NCBI GenBank assembly: GCA_964497495.1
Contig: CAZCCZ010000010.1
Span: forward strand, 22,550-86,549
Direction of reading: 5' to 3'
From: CAXXOK01 sp964497495
GTDB taxonomy: Bacteria > Bacillota > Clostridia > Christensenellales > Aristaeellaceae
DNA: 64,000 bases
This document shows positions 33,401 to 41,808 of the stretch, piece after piece. Every line of letters begins with the position of its first letter. Position 1 is the first letter of the stretch. The notes beneath the pieces are model-generated. The model saw only the letters and a program-made list of their open reading frames with translations, did no database searches and was not told the origin of the DNA. The translations under genes and the position numbers were made by a program.

Positions 33401-33589
33401 GCAGACCTCGTCGGCGAGTCCCAATTCTTTCACCGTTTCCAGCGCGGCGTCCCGCACCTTGCCGCAGGCGGCGGATACGCAGCCCGCGCCCGCGCAAACG
33501 AGGATCTGGTGACGGTATTTCGCTTGTTGGGCAAGATATTCTTTCTTGATCCGCTGCAGATCGTCGATCGTTTTCAGCGTCTTATCCAT
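30488..33589 (-). CDS. hydB: HydB/NuoF fused to a GltD/NfnB-like flavoprotein (1033 aa)
   Basis: Residues about 25-115 are a thioredoxin-like 2Fe-2S domain (CAGAGCVSAACG, then TGCMGLC). Residues about 150-500 are the FMN/NADH domain (GIRGRGGAGFPTGVKW, CNADEGDPGAFMDR, CGEETALMASIEG). A NuoF 4Fe-4S site follows (ESCGKCVACRIG). Instead of the usual HydB ferredoxin tail, residues about 560-1030 are a GltD/NfnB module: CENTCPANINIPGY, CGRICTHPCESKCRRG, the FAD site VAVIGAGASGLTCAYYL and the NAD(P) site VAVVGGGNTAIDSARTA. The fusion could let the hydrogenase use NADPH as well as NADH. ATG at 33589 has GGAG 9 bases upstream. Confidence 0.9.
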   Translation of the reverse strand: MDKTLKTIDDLQRIKKEYLAQQAKYRHQILVCAGAGCVSAACGKVRDAALETVKELGLADEVCVTETGCMGLCAIGPVMLVLPERTFYVKLDPVNTRAVLKAHLKDKKVLEEHTFFDKTQNRYVPCIDDIDFFKEQVKIALHNCGTIAYGSIEAYIARDGYMAVAKAVTQSKPEDVIKTVMDSGIRGRGGAGFPTGVKWDAGHKAPGTEKYMVCNADEGDPGAFMDRSLIEGDPHAVLEGLMLGGYAIGAQQGYVYIRAEYPLAIERLTLAIDQAREYGVLGQNIFGSSFSFDIEIRIGAGAFVCGEETALMASIEGRRGEPVQKPPFPFQKGLFGKPTIINNVETLASIPQIVLHGAAWYAQYGTEASKGTKVFALAGDIVNAGIVEIPIGTPLGELLFKIGGGIANKKQFKAAQIGGPSGGCVTKENLNTPTDYATIAKLGAIMGSGGLIVMDEDTCMVDTARYFMDFIQEESCGKCVACRIGTKRMLAILERITRGEGREGDIELLEELGAVIKQTAMCELGKTAPNPVLSTIKYFREEYEEHIRQKYCRAGVCNELFISPCENTCPANINIPGYLALIAAGRFLDAYELIRQENPMPSVCGRICTHPCESKCRRGTVDESVAICSLKRFVADYAYKHQVQYEQDVLYPKNGKHVAVIGAGASGLTCAYYLSRIGYEVDVYERESVAGGVLAYGIPEYRLPAEVLEREIDHMRRSGFNIHLNTEVGRDVAFEQLKLDSDAVYVATGTQLPQRMNLPGEELAGVLPGIEFLKNVKLYHSVDFTGQTVAVVGGGNTAIDSARTAIRLGAKKVLVLYRRTRDAMPAYDIEIQEALEEGVELMELVSPVRIHADAAGHVAAIECVRRKMSDFDNSGRRNTTHVEGSNFLLDVDIVIPAVSQYADLPFIKKTEIGVTPWGTFITDANTRMTTMEGVFAGGDIARGPDEVIRAVADGKHAAVSIDLYCGGTGELNKGHGIDIPETIDAEEVLIHNRFQQESLPVDTRVENFDEVLLGYHRLNAIAEAMRCLHCDRR

Positions 33590-33601
33590 CTTATTCATCT
33601 C

Positions 33602-34096
33602 CTACTTCATGCCGGCAAGGACCGTGTCCACCTTGCTGGGCGACATCTGCCTGTACACGACGTTGTCGATCATCAGCGCGGGGGCCAGCCCGCACGCCCC
33701 GATACAGCGCGCCACCTCGAAGGTATACTTGCGGTCGGCCGTGGTGCCGCCGACTTCCACGCCGAGCTTTTTAATCAGGTGATCCACGATCTTCTTTCCG
33801 CCGCGCACGTAACAGGCCGTGCCCAGACAGACGCGGATGGTGTGCTCCCCGCGCGGCTGGGTGGAAAAGAAGGAATAAAATGTGACGACGCCGGACACTT
33901 CCGAAAGCGGCATCCCGAGCTTGTCGGCGATATACTGCTGCAGTTCCAGCGGCAGGTAGCCGTACAGCCCCTGCGCGGTGTGCAGCACTTGAATCAGACA
34001 GCCGCGCTTCCCTTTGAAGTAGCGGTCGATCAGATCTCCGATTTCATGAAAATCCGTCAGTTTTTCCTCGGTCATCGTTGCGATTTTGTCCGTCAT
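33602..34096 (-). CDS. hydC: HydC/NuoE-type [2Fe-2S] subunit (164 aa)
   Basis: Matches NuoE/HydC: a helical N-terminus (KRGCLIQVLHTAQGLYGYLP, then LGMPLSEVSGVVTFYSFF) and a thioredoxin-like [2Fe-2S] domain with Cys in CLGTACYVRGG and ARCIGACGLAP. It carries electrons between HydB and HydA. The frame is open to 34249 but the ATG at 34096 has AAGG and GGAGAG just upstream and gives the usual length. First gene of hydCBA, with an unusually long leader (about 285 nt). Confidence 0.9.
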   Translation of the reverse strand: MTDKIATMTEEKLTDFHEIGDLIDRYFKGKRGCLIQVLHTAQGLYGYLPLELQQYIADKLGMPLSEVSGVVTFYSFFSTQPRGEHTIRVCLGTACYVRGGKKIVDHLIKKLGVEVGGTTADRKYTFEVARCIGACGLAPALMIDNVVYRQMSPSKVDTVLAGMK

Positions 34097-34362
34097 GATC
34101 CTTATCTCTCCTTTTTGTTCGAGGTGGTCGTGCAGGGCTGGTCGTACTGGAAACGGGGGAATAAGCAAATAAGGCGACGAGTCGCCGTGTTTTCGTCTTT
34201 CAAAGCCCGCGCTTTTCAGAAACCCGCGTACGCGAAAAGACGGTTGCACTGTAATGAAAAATCAAGAACTGTTCGTTTGCTGCTAGTCGTACGGTTCTGC
34301 GTAGGAAAGCAACGTCGGAAGGTGACCGGAGAACAGTGACGATTGTTACGACAGTACATATA

Positions 34363-34380
34363 TTGTTAAAAATTTACCAT
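34363..34380. promoter_or_regulatory. Possible Rex operator
   Basis: TTGTTAA-AAAT-TTACCAT resembles the Rex site (TTGTTAA-N4-TTAACAA) with a perfect left half and 5 of 7 in the right. It lies 8 bases downstream of the hyd -10, over the expected transcription start, where a redox repressor sensing NADH/NAD+ would act. Rex control of hydrogenase genes is known in Clostridia; here it is inferred. Confidence 0.4.
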
Positions 34381-34387
34381 AATGAAC

Positions 34388-34416
34388 ATTGTAGAGGGTG
34401 GAAACACGTTTGTCAA
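34388..34416 (-). promoter_or_regulatory. hydCBA promoter
   Basis: Leftward TTGACA (34411-34416), 17-bp spacer, TACAAT (34388-34393): near consensus. Confidence 0.8.
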
Positions 34417-35099
34417 TGGCATGCGGATGGATAATATGGATAATAATAGGACTGATCGACAAAACCGGGCATCGGCCATAAATATAACTTATGGCAACGA
34501 AGAAGCGAACGCGGATGAGTGGGCGGCGGCGCGGGCAGAAAAGCCTGAAAGGACTTTCCGCCGGGAACGGAGCGGCAGGGGTAAAAGGAGGATACCGTGG
34601 GAGAAATACGGGGGAAAGAGCCGGATAATCGGACGGAAACCGGGCGGCCCGAGGCTTAGACCCGGTTGGAAAAACAAACGAAGATACGTTTGATTTTTCC
34701 GTAGTTCCCAAGAAGTTCTATAACAGGGACGCGAGAAGGAGAAGAAACCTTCTTTAACAGCCGCGGGAACGGCATGCCGGAACGGGAAGCATGGGTTTAA
34801 AGGGCTGGAAACCGCAAGGCGCGCCGTTCTCCGGCGGAAACCGGATACGGAGCGGAACGCAGCCGTCGGCGGGCCTGCGCCCGACGGAGAAGGGAACGGA
34901 GCGGGGCGTATATCGCCGGGCAAACGACGTTCGTTTGTAAATATCCGCGCGGAGGCTTTCAGCGTCGGCTGTTCGGGGTGTATAATAAGCCGCGATGGAA
35001 AGCACTGGCAATTTATGGTGACGTACCGGCGCTTCGCACGGGTCTCCGCGCGCGTTACGGCGGGGAAACGGGAAAAGAAAACTGGGGGGAACGTTCAGC
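34417..35099. other. 683-bp gap without a supported gene
   Basis: Open frames exist on both strands but none has a ribosome site or protein-like composition. Contains a 7-bp inverted repeat CAAACGA/TCGTTTG at 34921-34937 and a TATAAT at 34981-34986, which may be the -10 of the glycosyltransferase gene although its -35 is poor. Confidence 0.5.
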
Positions 35100-36587
35100 G
35101 TGATATCGCGGCGAGTTACGGGAAACCCGATATGGAAATGGACGGCCTGCATGACTTTGCTGTGCGCGCTGTTTTTCGCCGCCACGCGCATGGGCTGGCA
35201 GGAAAAGGGCACCCGCGTTCAAATGCTGATTTTGCTCGTACTCACCTGCGGAGTATCCGCGCTGTATCTGTGCAGGGATAAGCTTCGCGGGCGTGACCTC
35301 TTGGCCGCCGGTATCCTGTTGGCGGGGGTTGTGATGAGGGTCGGCTACGCGCTGTACACCCCGGCGGCGATCCGTTCCCACGACCTCGGCCTGGCAAGCG
35401 CCGATGCCTCCGGGCACGCGGCCTATATCGTAACCCTGTTTGAAACGGCCGCGCTGCCGACGAACAACGAGCACGAGCTGGGCCAGCCGCCTCTTTATTA
35501 TCTGGCGGCGGCGCTGGTGATGAAGCTGTACCATTGGGTAACCGGGCTGACGAACGTCAAGGACCTTTTGGAATCGGTACGGTTCGTATCCTGCGCCGCT
35601 TCCATCGGAACGCTGTTCGTTTGCGAAGCGATCGGCCGGGAACTGGAACTGGACAGGAGAGCGACGCGTATCCTGCTGACCGTCTGCGCGTTCCTGCCCG
35701 TTCATTACCTGCTGGCGGGGCTCGTGAACCAGGACAGCCTCGCGGTTTTCTGGATTGCCTGCATTCTCCTGCTCGCGCTGCGCTGGCGGCGGGAGCAAAG
35801 CCTGAAAACCACGCTGCTGCTGGCGCTGTGCTTCGGGCTGGGTATGATGACAAAGCTGACCGTGGCCGCGCTAGCGCTTCCCGTGGGCGTTCTGATGGCC
35901 GCGTGGTTCTGGAAGCGTTGCATAAAGCAAAGGCGCTGGGAAGAGGCGAAGAAACTGCTGCTGTTTCTGCTGGTCGCCGTGCCGTTGGGCATGGGATACC
36001 CCGTGCGCAACGCCATACTGTACGGCCAACCGCTCAACGGCGTGTTCCAACTGGCCGTTACCGATTATCATTACGTCGGGGGAGCGTCGCTTTGGGCGCG
36101 GTACGGGCTTTTCAACCCCGTTTCGCTGTTCTTTCCCCTGTATATCGACTGGAACACGAACGTAAACGCTTTTCTCATCACGTTGAAAACCGCCGTGTTC
36201 GGGGAAACGGTTTTAGACGTGGACTGCCTTATGGCGGCGCTGCTTACGGCGAGCAATGCCGTGCTGGCGGCGCTGTCGCTGCTTGCGACCGTGTTCGTTT
36301 CCCTGCGGGCCCTTCGCGCGAGGGACGCGCGGTGGCTGTTCCTTTCCGTCGCGTGGACTGGCGTGTTCGGCGCGTACCTGCTGTTTACGCTGCTCTATCC
36401 TTTCTCCTGCTCCATGGATTTCCGATACATGGTGCCCGCTTCACTGTGCGGCGCGCTGATGCTCGCGCGGGCCGCCGAGTTGTTTCCGGAACGGAGTCGG
36501 GTGGGGAAAGCGTATCTGTGCCTGACCCAGGCCGTTCTGGCCGTATTCGCGGCATCCTCCGTTATCGTGTATACAAACCTTGCCTGA
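35100..36587 (+). CDS. GT-C (ArnT/PMT-like) membrane glycosyltransferase (495 aa)
   Basis: Eleven or more membrane helices. The first loop carries acidic residues in RSHDLGLASADASGH and LPTNNEHELGQPPLYYLAAA, matching the Asp/Glu and QPPLYY pattern of PMT_2/GT39-type transferases that use polyprenyl-phosphate sugars outside the membrane. The GTG start at 35100 follows GGGGGAA. Stands alone, ended by a 23-bp palindromic terminator. Acceptor unknown; cell-wall glycan or glycolipid is likely. Confidence 0.72.
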   Translation: MISRRVTGNPIWKWTACMTLLCALFFAATRMGWQEKGTRVQMLILLVLTCGVSALYLCRDKLRGRDLLAAGILLAGVVMRVGYALYTPAAIRSHDLGLASADASGHAAYIVTLFETAALPTNNEHELGQPPLYYLAAALVMKLYHWVTGLTNVKDLLESVRFVSCAASIGTLFVCEAIGRELELDRRATRILLTVCAFLPVHYLLAGLVNQDSLAVFWIACILLLALRWRREQSLKTTLLLALCFGLGMMTKLTVAALALPVGVLMAAWFWKRCIKQRRWEEAKKLLLFLLVAVPLGMGYPVRNAILYGQPLNGVFQLAVTDYHYVGGASLWARYGLFNPVSLFFPLYIDWNTNVNAFLITLKTAVFGETVLDVDCLMAALLTASNAVLAALSLLATVFVSLRALRARDARWLFLSVAWTGVFGAYLLFTLLYPFSCSMDFRYMVPASLCGALMLARAAELFPERSRVGKAYLCLTQAVLAVFAASSVIVYTNLA

Positions 36588-36608
36588 AGGTACGCACAGG
36601 CTCGATCA

Positions 36609-36659
36609 ACGCAAAGAACAGGCCGGCGTTTGATAGAAACGCCGGCCTGTTCTTTGCGT
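36609..36659. terminator. Bidirectional terminator with 23-bp perfect arms
   Basis: Arms at 36609-36631 and 36637-36659 are perfectly complementary around GATAG. AAAGAA at one side gives TTCTTT at the other, serving both the GT-C gene and cca, which converge here. Confidence 0.85.
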
Positions 36660-36690
36660 TCGTTGCGAAGGGAAACCGTAAAGCGCCGCG

Positions 36691-38010
36691 CTATGGCCGG
36701 GTTTCTCTCAGCAGCCGTTCCGCGGCCGTTGCGAGCGTCGTGCGCTCGTTGGGCAGGCGGCCTTCGACGACGGCCTGCCACAGTGTGTTGAGCGTCGCGC
36801 CGATTCGCGCGGCAGGCGCGCCGAGCTTCCGGCAAAGGGGCAACAGATCGTCGCCGTGTACGGCCAGCTCGCGTAGGGTCAGTGGTGTTCGCCCGCTTTG
36901 GAGCGCGGCCAGCAGGCTCCGCGCGCTTTGGAGCGCGGCTCCGCAGGGTTCGCCCACCGTTTGCAGCGCCTGCAGCGCGGCCTCCGCGTTCGCGACTGCG
37001 GGCGGGCCCAACCGCACCGCGTCCATAAGCGTGAAGCTTCCGGCAAGGATACCGCGCGCGGCGGCCAGCGCCGTTTCCGCCGCCTGCGCATCCGCGTTGG
37101 AGAAACGCAGCCTGCGCATCAGCGCGCCCAGCGCCGCGGGTTCCTCGCGGAAAAACAGCAGCGCCAGCTTGCCGCTGACGGCGGGAACGCCCTCCGGCGT
37201 ATGGTAGAAGGCGGAGGCGGCGATCGCGCGCGCGTCCGGGGCGAGCGTGCCGAACAGCAGCGGCCACGCGCCGATACGGACGATCATATCAAGGCCCGCG
37301 GATACGGGCGGTTCCGTGCGTACGAGCATGGGATATTTCAAATCGGAAAGCAACAGGCGGGTCAGTTCGTCCCGGAGGCGCTCGAAGGCGATGTCACCGA
37401 GCAGGCGCGCGTACTTCGCGGCCGAAACCAGCAGCGCGTCCGTGGGCTTCAGGCCCAGTTCCGCGCGGAAACGGGCCGCCCGCAGGATGCGCAGGCCGTC
37501 GTCCTTGAAAACCCGGTCGGGGTCGGCGGTGACGGTATGCAGCACGCCGCTTTTCAGGTGCGCAAGCCCGCCCGTGGGGTCGAGAATCGCCGCGGGCGCG
37601 GAGGGGTCGGGGAGCAGCGGCCGGTATAAGGCGTTAACGGAAAAATCGCGGCGGAAGGCGTCAATTTCCGGCGTATCGGCGAAACGGACGGCGTCCGGTT
37701 GGTGACCGTTGCGGTAGCTGTCCTCGCGGAAAGTGGTGTATTCCGCCATATGGCGGCCGTATTCGTCCTCCGCGTGCAGTTCCACGGTGCCGAAATGCGC
37801 GGCGCGCAGCACCGCGTGCACCGGCGTGCCCTCGCACAGGCGCGCCACCCGTTCCGGCCGGGCCGGGCCGCACAGGTCCACGTCGCTGGTGGGAAGCCCC
37901 ATCAACGCGTTGCGCACGGCGCCGCCCACCGCGTACAGCGGCTCGCCCGCGTCCGAGAACGCACGCGCGACCGTCACCAGCCACGGCGCACCGAACGGAC
38001 GCCGGTTCAC
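36691..38010 (-). CDS. cca: CCA-adding tRNA nucleotidyltransferase (439 aa)
   Basis: Adds or repairs the 3' CCA of tRNAs. The nucleotidyltransferase head has YAVGGAVRNALMG and the catalytic DxD in TSDVDLCG, then RDFSVNALYRP and LDPTGGLAHLKSGVLHTV, and RVFKDDGLRILRAARFRAEL of the poly(A) polymerase/CCA-adding class. The C-terminal half is helical and Ala-rich. The ATG overlaps the pepF stop (ATGA). Consistent with a genome, and phage tRNA-like genes, that do not always encode CCA. Confidence 0.88.
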   Translation of the reverse strand: MNRRPFGAPWLVTVARAFSDAGEPLYAVGGAVRNALMGLPTSDVDLCGPARPERVARLCEGTPVHAVLRAAHFGTVELHAEDEYGRHMAEYTTFREDSYRNGHQPDAVRFADTPEIDAFRRDFSVNALYRPLLPDPSAPAAILDPTGGLAHLKSGVLHTVTADPDRVFKDDGLRILRAARFRAELGLKPTDALLVSAAKYARLLGDIAFERLRDELTRLLLSDLKYPMLVRTEPPVSAGLDMIVRIGAWPLLFGTLAPDARAIAASAFYHTPEGVPAVSGKLALLFFREEPAALGALMRRLRFSNADAQAAETALAAARGILAGSFTLMDAVRLGPPAVANAEAALQALQTVGEPCGAALQSARSLLAALQSGRTPLTLRELAVHGDDLLPLCRKLGAPAARIGATLNTLWQAVVEGRLPNERTTLATAAERLLRETRP

Positions 38011-39770
38011 GGCTTCGTCCTCTCCGCCACCATCGTTTCAAACTGCGCGATCTCCCCGCGCAGCACATCCAGCGCACTGCGCCAGTAATCCGCGCTGCGC
38101 ACGTCGATGCCCACGCTCGCGGCGACGTCGGCTACGCTGTCCCCGCCGCAACGGGAAAGCAGCGCGTCGTATTCGGGCATGAAGGCCGCGCCTTCCTTCT
38201 GGAATTTCTGATAAACGCCCAGCCCGAACAGGAGGCCGAAAGCGTAAGGGAAGTTGTAGAAGTGCATCCCCACCATGTAGTAGTGCACCTTGTTAATCCA
38301 CATATCCGGGTGGCGGGGGCTCGCGGCGAGGCCGTCCCCGTAGGCTTCCTGCTGTGCGGAAAGCATCATCTGCCGCAGTTCTTCCACGGATGGCGTATGG
38401 GTCTTACGGGCCTCGAACACCGCGCTTTCAAACAGGAACCGGCCGTAGATATCCAGCACGGACTGCGTGGCCTCCATCAGCCCGCCTTCCAGAATGCCGA
38501 AAGCCTGCTCCGGCGAGGCGGAAGCAAGCACCGTGTGGGACAGCAGCGTTTCGTTGAAGGTGGAGGCGGTCTCCGCCAGCGGCATGGGCGGGTTGGACAG
38601 CAGCACGGGCCGGTCTTCCATGCAGTGCGCGTGCCAGGCGTGCCCAAGCTCATGCGCCAGGGTGCTGACGTCGGAGAAGCTGCCTACGAAGTTGGTTAAA
38701 ATCCGGCTCAGCTTTAGCTCGTGGTTTTCGGCGCAAAAAGCCCCGCCTTCCTTGCCCTCTTTGGGATAAAGGTCGATCCAGCGGTCGTCGAAAGCTTTCA
38801 TCATGAAGCGCGCCATCGGGGGGTGCACCTTGCCGAAGGTCTCATCCAGCAGCGCGCGCGCGTCCTCCACGGTGTACTTCTTCGCGTCGCCGCCGACCGG
38901 GGCGAACAGGTCGTAAAATGGCAAACCGTCCTCGTGGCCCAGCAGCCTGCCCTTGGCGCGCAGGTAGCGGCGGAAATCCGGCAGTGCCTCGCGCACGGCC
39001 GTCCACATGGCGTCCAGCGTTTCCCTGTCCATACGGCTTTCCGCCAGCTGCTGGGTCAGCACGTCCGGGTAATTCTTTGCTTCGCACAGGGTGAGGGCCT
39101 CGCCCTTGATGCCGCCCAGGCAGAAGGCCATGGGCAGGGCGACCTTGGGGTAAGCGGCCAGCTCCGCCTCGAAGGCGCGTTTGCGCACGGCGGGGTCGGG
39201 ATCGTAGGCCATGCCGCGCACGGCGGGCAGCGGCAGGGTTTTGCCGTCCAGCTCCACGGTCAGCGTGCCCATCAGCTGGTCGCGCAGTTTCTGGAAGGAA
39301 TCGCCGCCGGAAAGGGACATGCGCAGCATCCACTTTTCCATGCTCTCCGGCAGCATATGCGCGGCTTCGCGTTTGGACTCCCGAAGGGCGAAGGCGTTGG
39401 CGGCAAGCTTCGGGCTGACGGTAATCACGGATTCCAAATCTTCCACCGCGCCGACATACCGCGTGCAGGCGCTCTGGAACACCTGGGTATCCACGTTGAG
39501 CGCGCTCAATTCTTCCAGCATACGGAACGCTTCGCGGTTTTCCGCCTCCACGGAGAGCGTAAGCTGGCAGTACATGAAGGCGCGGGAAAGCTTATTGACG
39601 AGCGTTTCCAGTTGGCCAACGAGCTTCTCCAGCTTTTCCGTGACCGGCAGTTCCGAAGCGAGAATTTCGTGCCCCTCGGCGGTCAACGCGCGCGCGGCGT
39701 CGATATCCGCCCGTAAAGCCGGATCGTCGAAGCCCCGGTAGAATACGCTCAAATCCCAGGTGGTTTCCAT
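38007..39770 (-). CDS. pepF: Oligoendopeptidase F (M3 family, 587 aa)
   Basis: Zinc metallopeptidase that degrades short peptides in the cytoplasm. The zinc site HELGHAWH lies at about residue 383, with the downstream Glu in PLAETASTFNE. The N-terminal METTWDLSVFYRGFDDPA is the usual PepF beginning. Length (587) is typical. Lies between a GntR regulator and cca in one probable operon. Confidence 0.9.
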   Translation of the reverse strand: METTWDLSVFYRGFDDPALRADIDAARALTAEGHEILASELPVTEKLEKLVGQLETLVNKLSRAFMYCQLTLSVEAENREAFRMLEELSALNVDTQVFQSACTRYVGAVEDLESVITVSPKLAANAFALRESKREAAHMLPESMEKWMLRMSLSGGDSFQKLRDQLMGTLTVELDGKTLPLPAVRGMAYDPDPAVRKRAFEAELAAYPKVALPMAFCLGGIKGEALTLCEAKNYPDVLTQQLAESRMDRETLDAMWTAVREALPDFRRYLRAKGRLLGHEDGLPFYDLFAPVGGDAKKYTVEDARALLDETFGKVHPPMARFMMKAFDDRWIDLYPKEGKEGGAFCAENHELKLSRILTNFVGSFSDVSTLAHELGHAWHAHCMEDRPVLLSNPPMPLAETASTFNETLLSHTVLASASPEQAFGILEGGLMEATQSVLDIYGRFLFESAVFEARKTHTPSVEELRQMMLSAQQEAYGDGLAASPRHPDMWINKVHYYMVGMHFYNFPYAFGLLFGLGVYQKFQKEGAAFMPEYDALLSRCGGDSVADVAASVGIDVRSADYWRSALDVLRGEIAQFETMVAERTKP

Positions 39771-39846
39771 AACGTTCGTCCTCCTTTATGCTTGCCGACC
39801 GCACAAAAAAACGTCCCGCCGCCGGGTGGGCGACGGGCGCGGCGGT

Positions 39847-40539
39847 TCATTCCCGGTTTTTCTGGAACTGCGCTTCTTCCAGCGCGATCAGGCAGGTTTC
39901 CTTGCTGCGCTCGATGTGCTTTTGCATCAGGTGCGTGAAACTCTCGAGGTCTTTTTTCTCCACGTATTCCACGAGCTTATAATGCTCCTCGTGCGCGGAT
40001 TTCCGCCTCGTTTCCTTGGCGATGCTCATGGCGGAGAAGCGGCGGATGTACTCGTCCTGGCTTTGGATCACGCGCAGGATGCGGTTAAGTCCCGAAATGG
40101 CGGTCAACTGATCGTGGAAACTGCGCGCCAGCGGGGACACGCCTTCGATGTCGTTCTTTTCGATGAAAGCGTCCATTTCCCGCAGCTTTTCCCGCATGGA
40201 GCGGATATCCTCCGGCGTAGCGTTCTCGATGATCGCCGGAAGCGTGAGCATTTCCAGCGCGTTGCGGATGGTATAGATCTCTTCCACGTCCGCGATGGTA
40301 AAGGCGCGCACCACCACGCCGCGGCGCAGCACGTATTCCACCAGCCCGTCCCGTTCCAGCTTGCGCAGGGCTTCGCGCAGGGGCGTACGGCTGATGTGCA
40401 GCCTGTCCGCGTATTCCGTTTCAACAATCCGCGCGCCCGCCGGAATCTGCCCGGTGATAATGGCATGTTTAAGCGTTTCGTACGCGATCTCGCGGATCGG
40501 TTTGCTTTCGATGGAGGGGTTGAACTGCGATACGGACAT
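39847..40539 (-). CDS. GntR/FadR-type transcriptional regulator (230 aa)
   Basis: N-terminal winged helix (PIREIAYETLKHAIITGQIP, then LHISRTPLREALRKLERDGL) and a C-terminal FCD ligand domain with helical segments and metal-type residues (RSFHDQLTAISGL; HEEHYKLVEYVEKKD). FCD regulators usually sense small carboxylates or sugars acids. Heads the pepF-cca transcription unit; autoregulation is plausible because a GTATAC palindrome overlaps its -10. Confidence 0.83.
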   Translation of the reverse strand: MSVSQFNPSIESKPIREIAYETLKHAIITGQIPAGARIVETEYADRLHISRTPLREALRKLERDGLVEYVLRRGVVVRAFTIADVEEIYTIRNALEMLTLPAIIENATPEDIRSMREKLREMDAFIEKNDIEGVSPLARSFHDQLTAISGLNRILRVIQSQDEYIRRFSAMSIAKETRRKSAHEEHYKLVEYVEKKDLESFTHLMQKHIERSKETCLIALEEAQFQKNRE

Positions 40540-40572
40540 CGAGACACCTCTTGTTCTTTCTCTGTATTTTGT

Positions 40573-40601
40573 ATACTAGCGTGAAAACCCCGTTTTGTCA
40601 A
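40573..40601 (-). promoter_or_regulatory. Promoter of the GntR-pepF-cca unit
   Basis: Leftward TTGACA (40596-40601), 17-bp spacer, TAGTAT (40573-40578), partly overlapping the palindrome GTATAC at 40571-40576. Confidence 0.75.
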
Positions 40602-40751
40602 GTTCCCAAACGACTTTTACGGGCGTTTCCAAACGGCGTTTACGCGAACGACGCGCCCGGGGGAGTGCGTAACTCCCGGACGCGCCGTTCGTAAAAGAAA
40701 GAGAAGTATCGATCAACGCCCTTGGCGAACGAGCAGTGAGTGCGACGCCGT

Positions 40752-41651
40752 TCAGGAAGCGGCCAGATTGCGTCGGCGGCAGGCTTTTAGGAGCCGTCTG
40801 CGCTTAATCACCCATATGCCGCCGTCCAGCCAGGCGGTGACGAGCGCGAAGGCCAGCAGAATGCTTGCGAAATTCAACAGCGTCGTCGCCGCGCCCCCCA
40901 CGGACACCGGCTCCCCGCCTCCGTTCCCGTTTCCGTTGCCGTGCGGGCCCAGGCCGTCCCGCAGGCCCTGGCCCTTGCCGTTGCCGTGCCCGCTTTCCGT
41001 TTCGGAGGCCGTACCGGCATGCGTCTCCGTAACAGAAACCGCGGCGTCATCCGCGCCGTCGCTCTCCTGGGCGGGGAACGTTTCGGCGACGGCCAGAATG
41101 ATATAGTTACGAATCCAACCGTAAAAGGAAGTGGAGACGATCTGCACGACCCCGAACGCGAGCACGGCGACGCTCAGAATCACGGCCAGCATGCGCCGTA
41201 TAACGAGCGGAAGTTTTTTCAAAAAGCCCATCTGCCGGCCGACCCACGCGAAGTGCAGCCCCAGGTGAACGCCCGCCAGCGCCAGCGCCAGCGCCGCGGC
41301 GGCGTAATGCGCGGCTTTGACGAACGCGCCGCCGCTGCCGCCGGGAAATACGACCTTGCTGATCAGGATGCCGGTGACGAGGATGACCGTGAAGCTGGCG
41401 AACAACAGGATGTCCAGCACCCAGAACGCTTTTTGCCGCGCGGGGGTACGGAGGGAAAAGAGACCGGCCGTGACGGCCCGGATCCATTTCCCATTCAGAA
41501 GCTTGTGGACGACAAACAGCCCGTAGAGCGCGAATCCGCCGATCTCGTGAAAATCCAACCCCAGCGCGCGCTTGTTATACATCAGCGCCAGCAAAACCAG
41601 CAGCGCGAAGTCCAACAGAAATTTCCACCCGTTTCGGCGTATGCATTTCAT
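40752..41651 (-). CDS. DUF4405 membrane protein, cytochrome-b-like (299 aa)
   Basis: Five or six membrane helices with His residues placed as in DUF4405/cytochrome b561-type proteins (FHEIGGFALYGLFVVHKLLN; AAHYAAAALALALAGVHLGL), suggesting bis-His haem b. After the fourth helix there is a low-complexity Gly/Asn/His loop of about 60 residues (GHGNGKGQG) before the last helix. ATG at 41651 with GGAGGGG 9 bases upstream. Possible partner of a periplasm-side oxidoreductase such as the Moco lipoprotein at 13938; not adjacent, so speculative. Confidence 0.7.
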   Translation of the reverse strand: MKCIRRNGWKFLLDFALLVLLALMYNKRALGLDFHEIGGFALYGLFVVHKLLNGKWIRAVTAGLFSLRTPARQKAFWVLDILLFASFTVILVTGILISKVVFPGGSGGAFVKAAHYAAAALALALAGVHLGLHFAWVGRQMGFLKKLPLVIRRMLAVILSVAVLAFGVVQIVSTSFYGWIRNYIILAVAETFPAQESDGADDAAVSVTETHAGTASETESGHGNGKGQGLRDGLGPHGNGNGNGGGEPVSVGGAATTLLNFASILLAFALVTAWLDGGIWVIKRRRLLKACRRRNLAAS

Positions 41652-41808
41652 CGGCCGTACCCCTCCGTGCGTTCGGTTTACAAACACAGTCTACCTTGCA
41701 CGTCTGACGGCTTCGTGAAAAGAAACGGACGAAAATTCGATGAAAAGATGGCTTTTTCATGGCGGGCCATACGGGTTACGGCGGTAAACGCCAACACCCG
41801 CCGTTCCG

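Noticed and set aside
34382..34693. 103-codon plus-strand frame upstream of hydCBA
   Set aside because: No ribosome site, overlaps the hyd promoter, Arg/Asn-rich with no domain.
35534..37207. 557-codon plus-strand frame
   Set aside because: Overlaps the GT-C gene and crosses the terminator into antisense cca; Arg-rich shadow composition.
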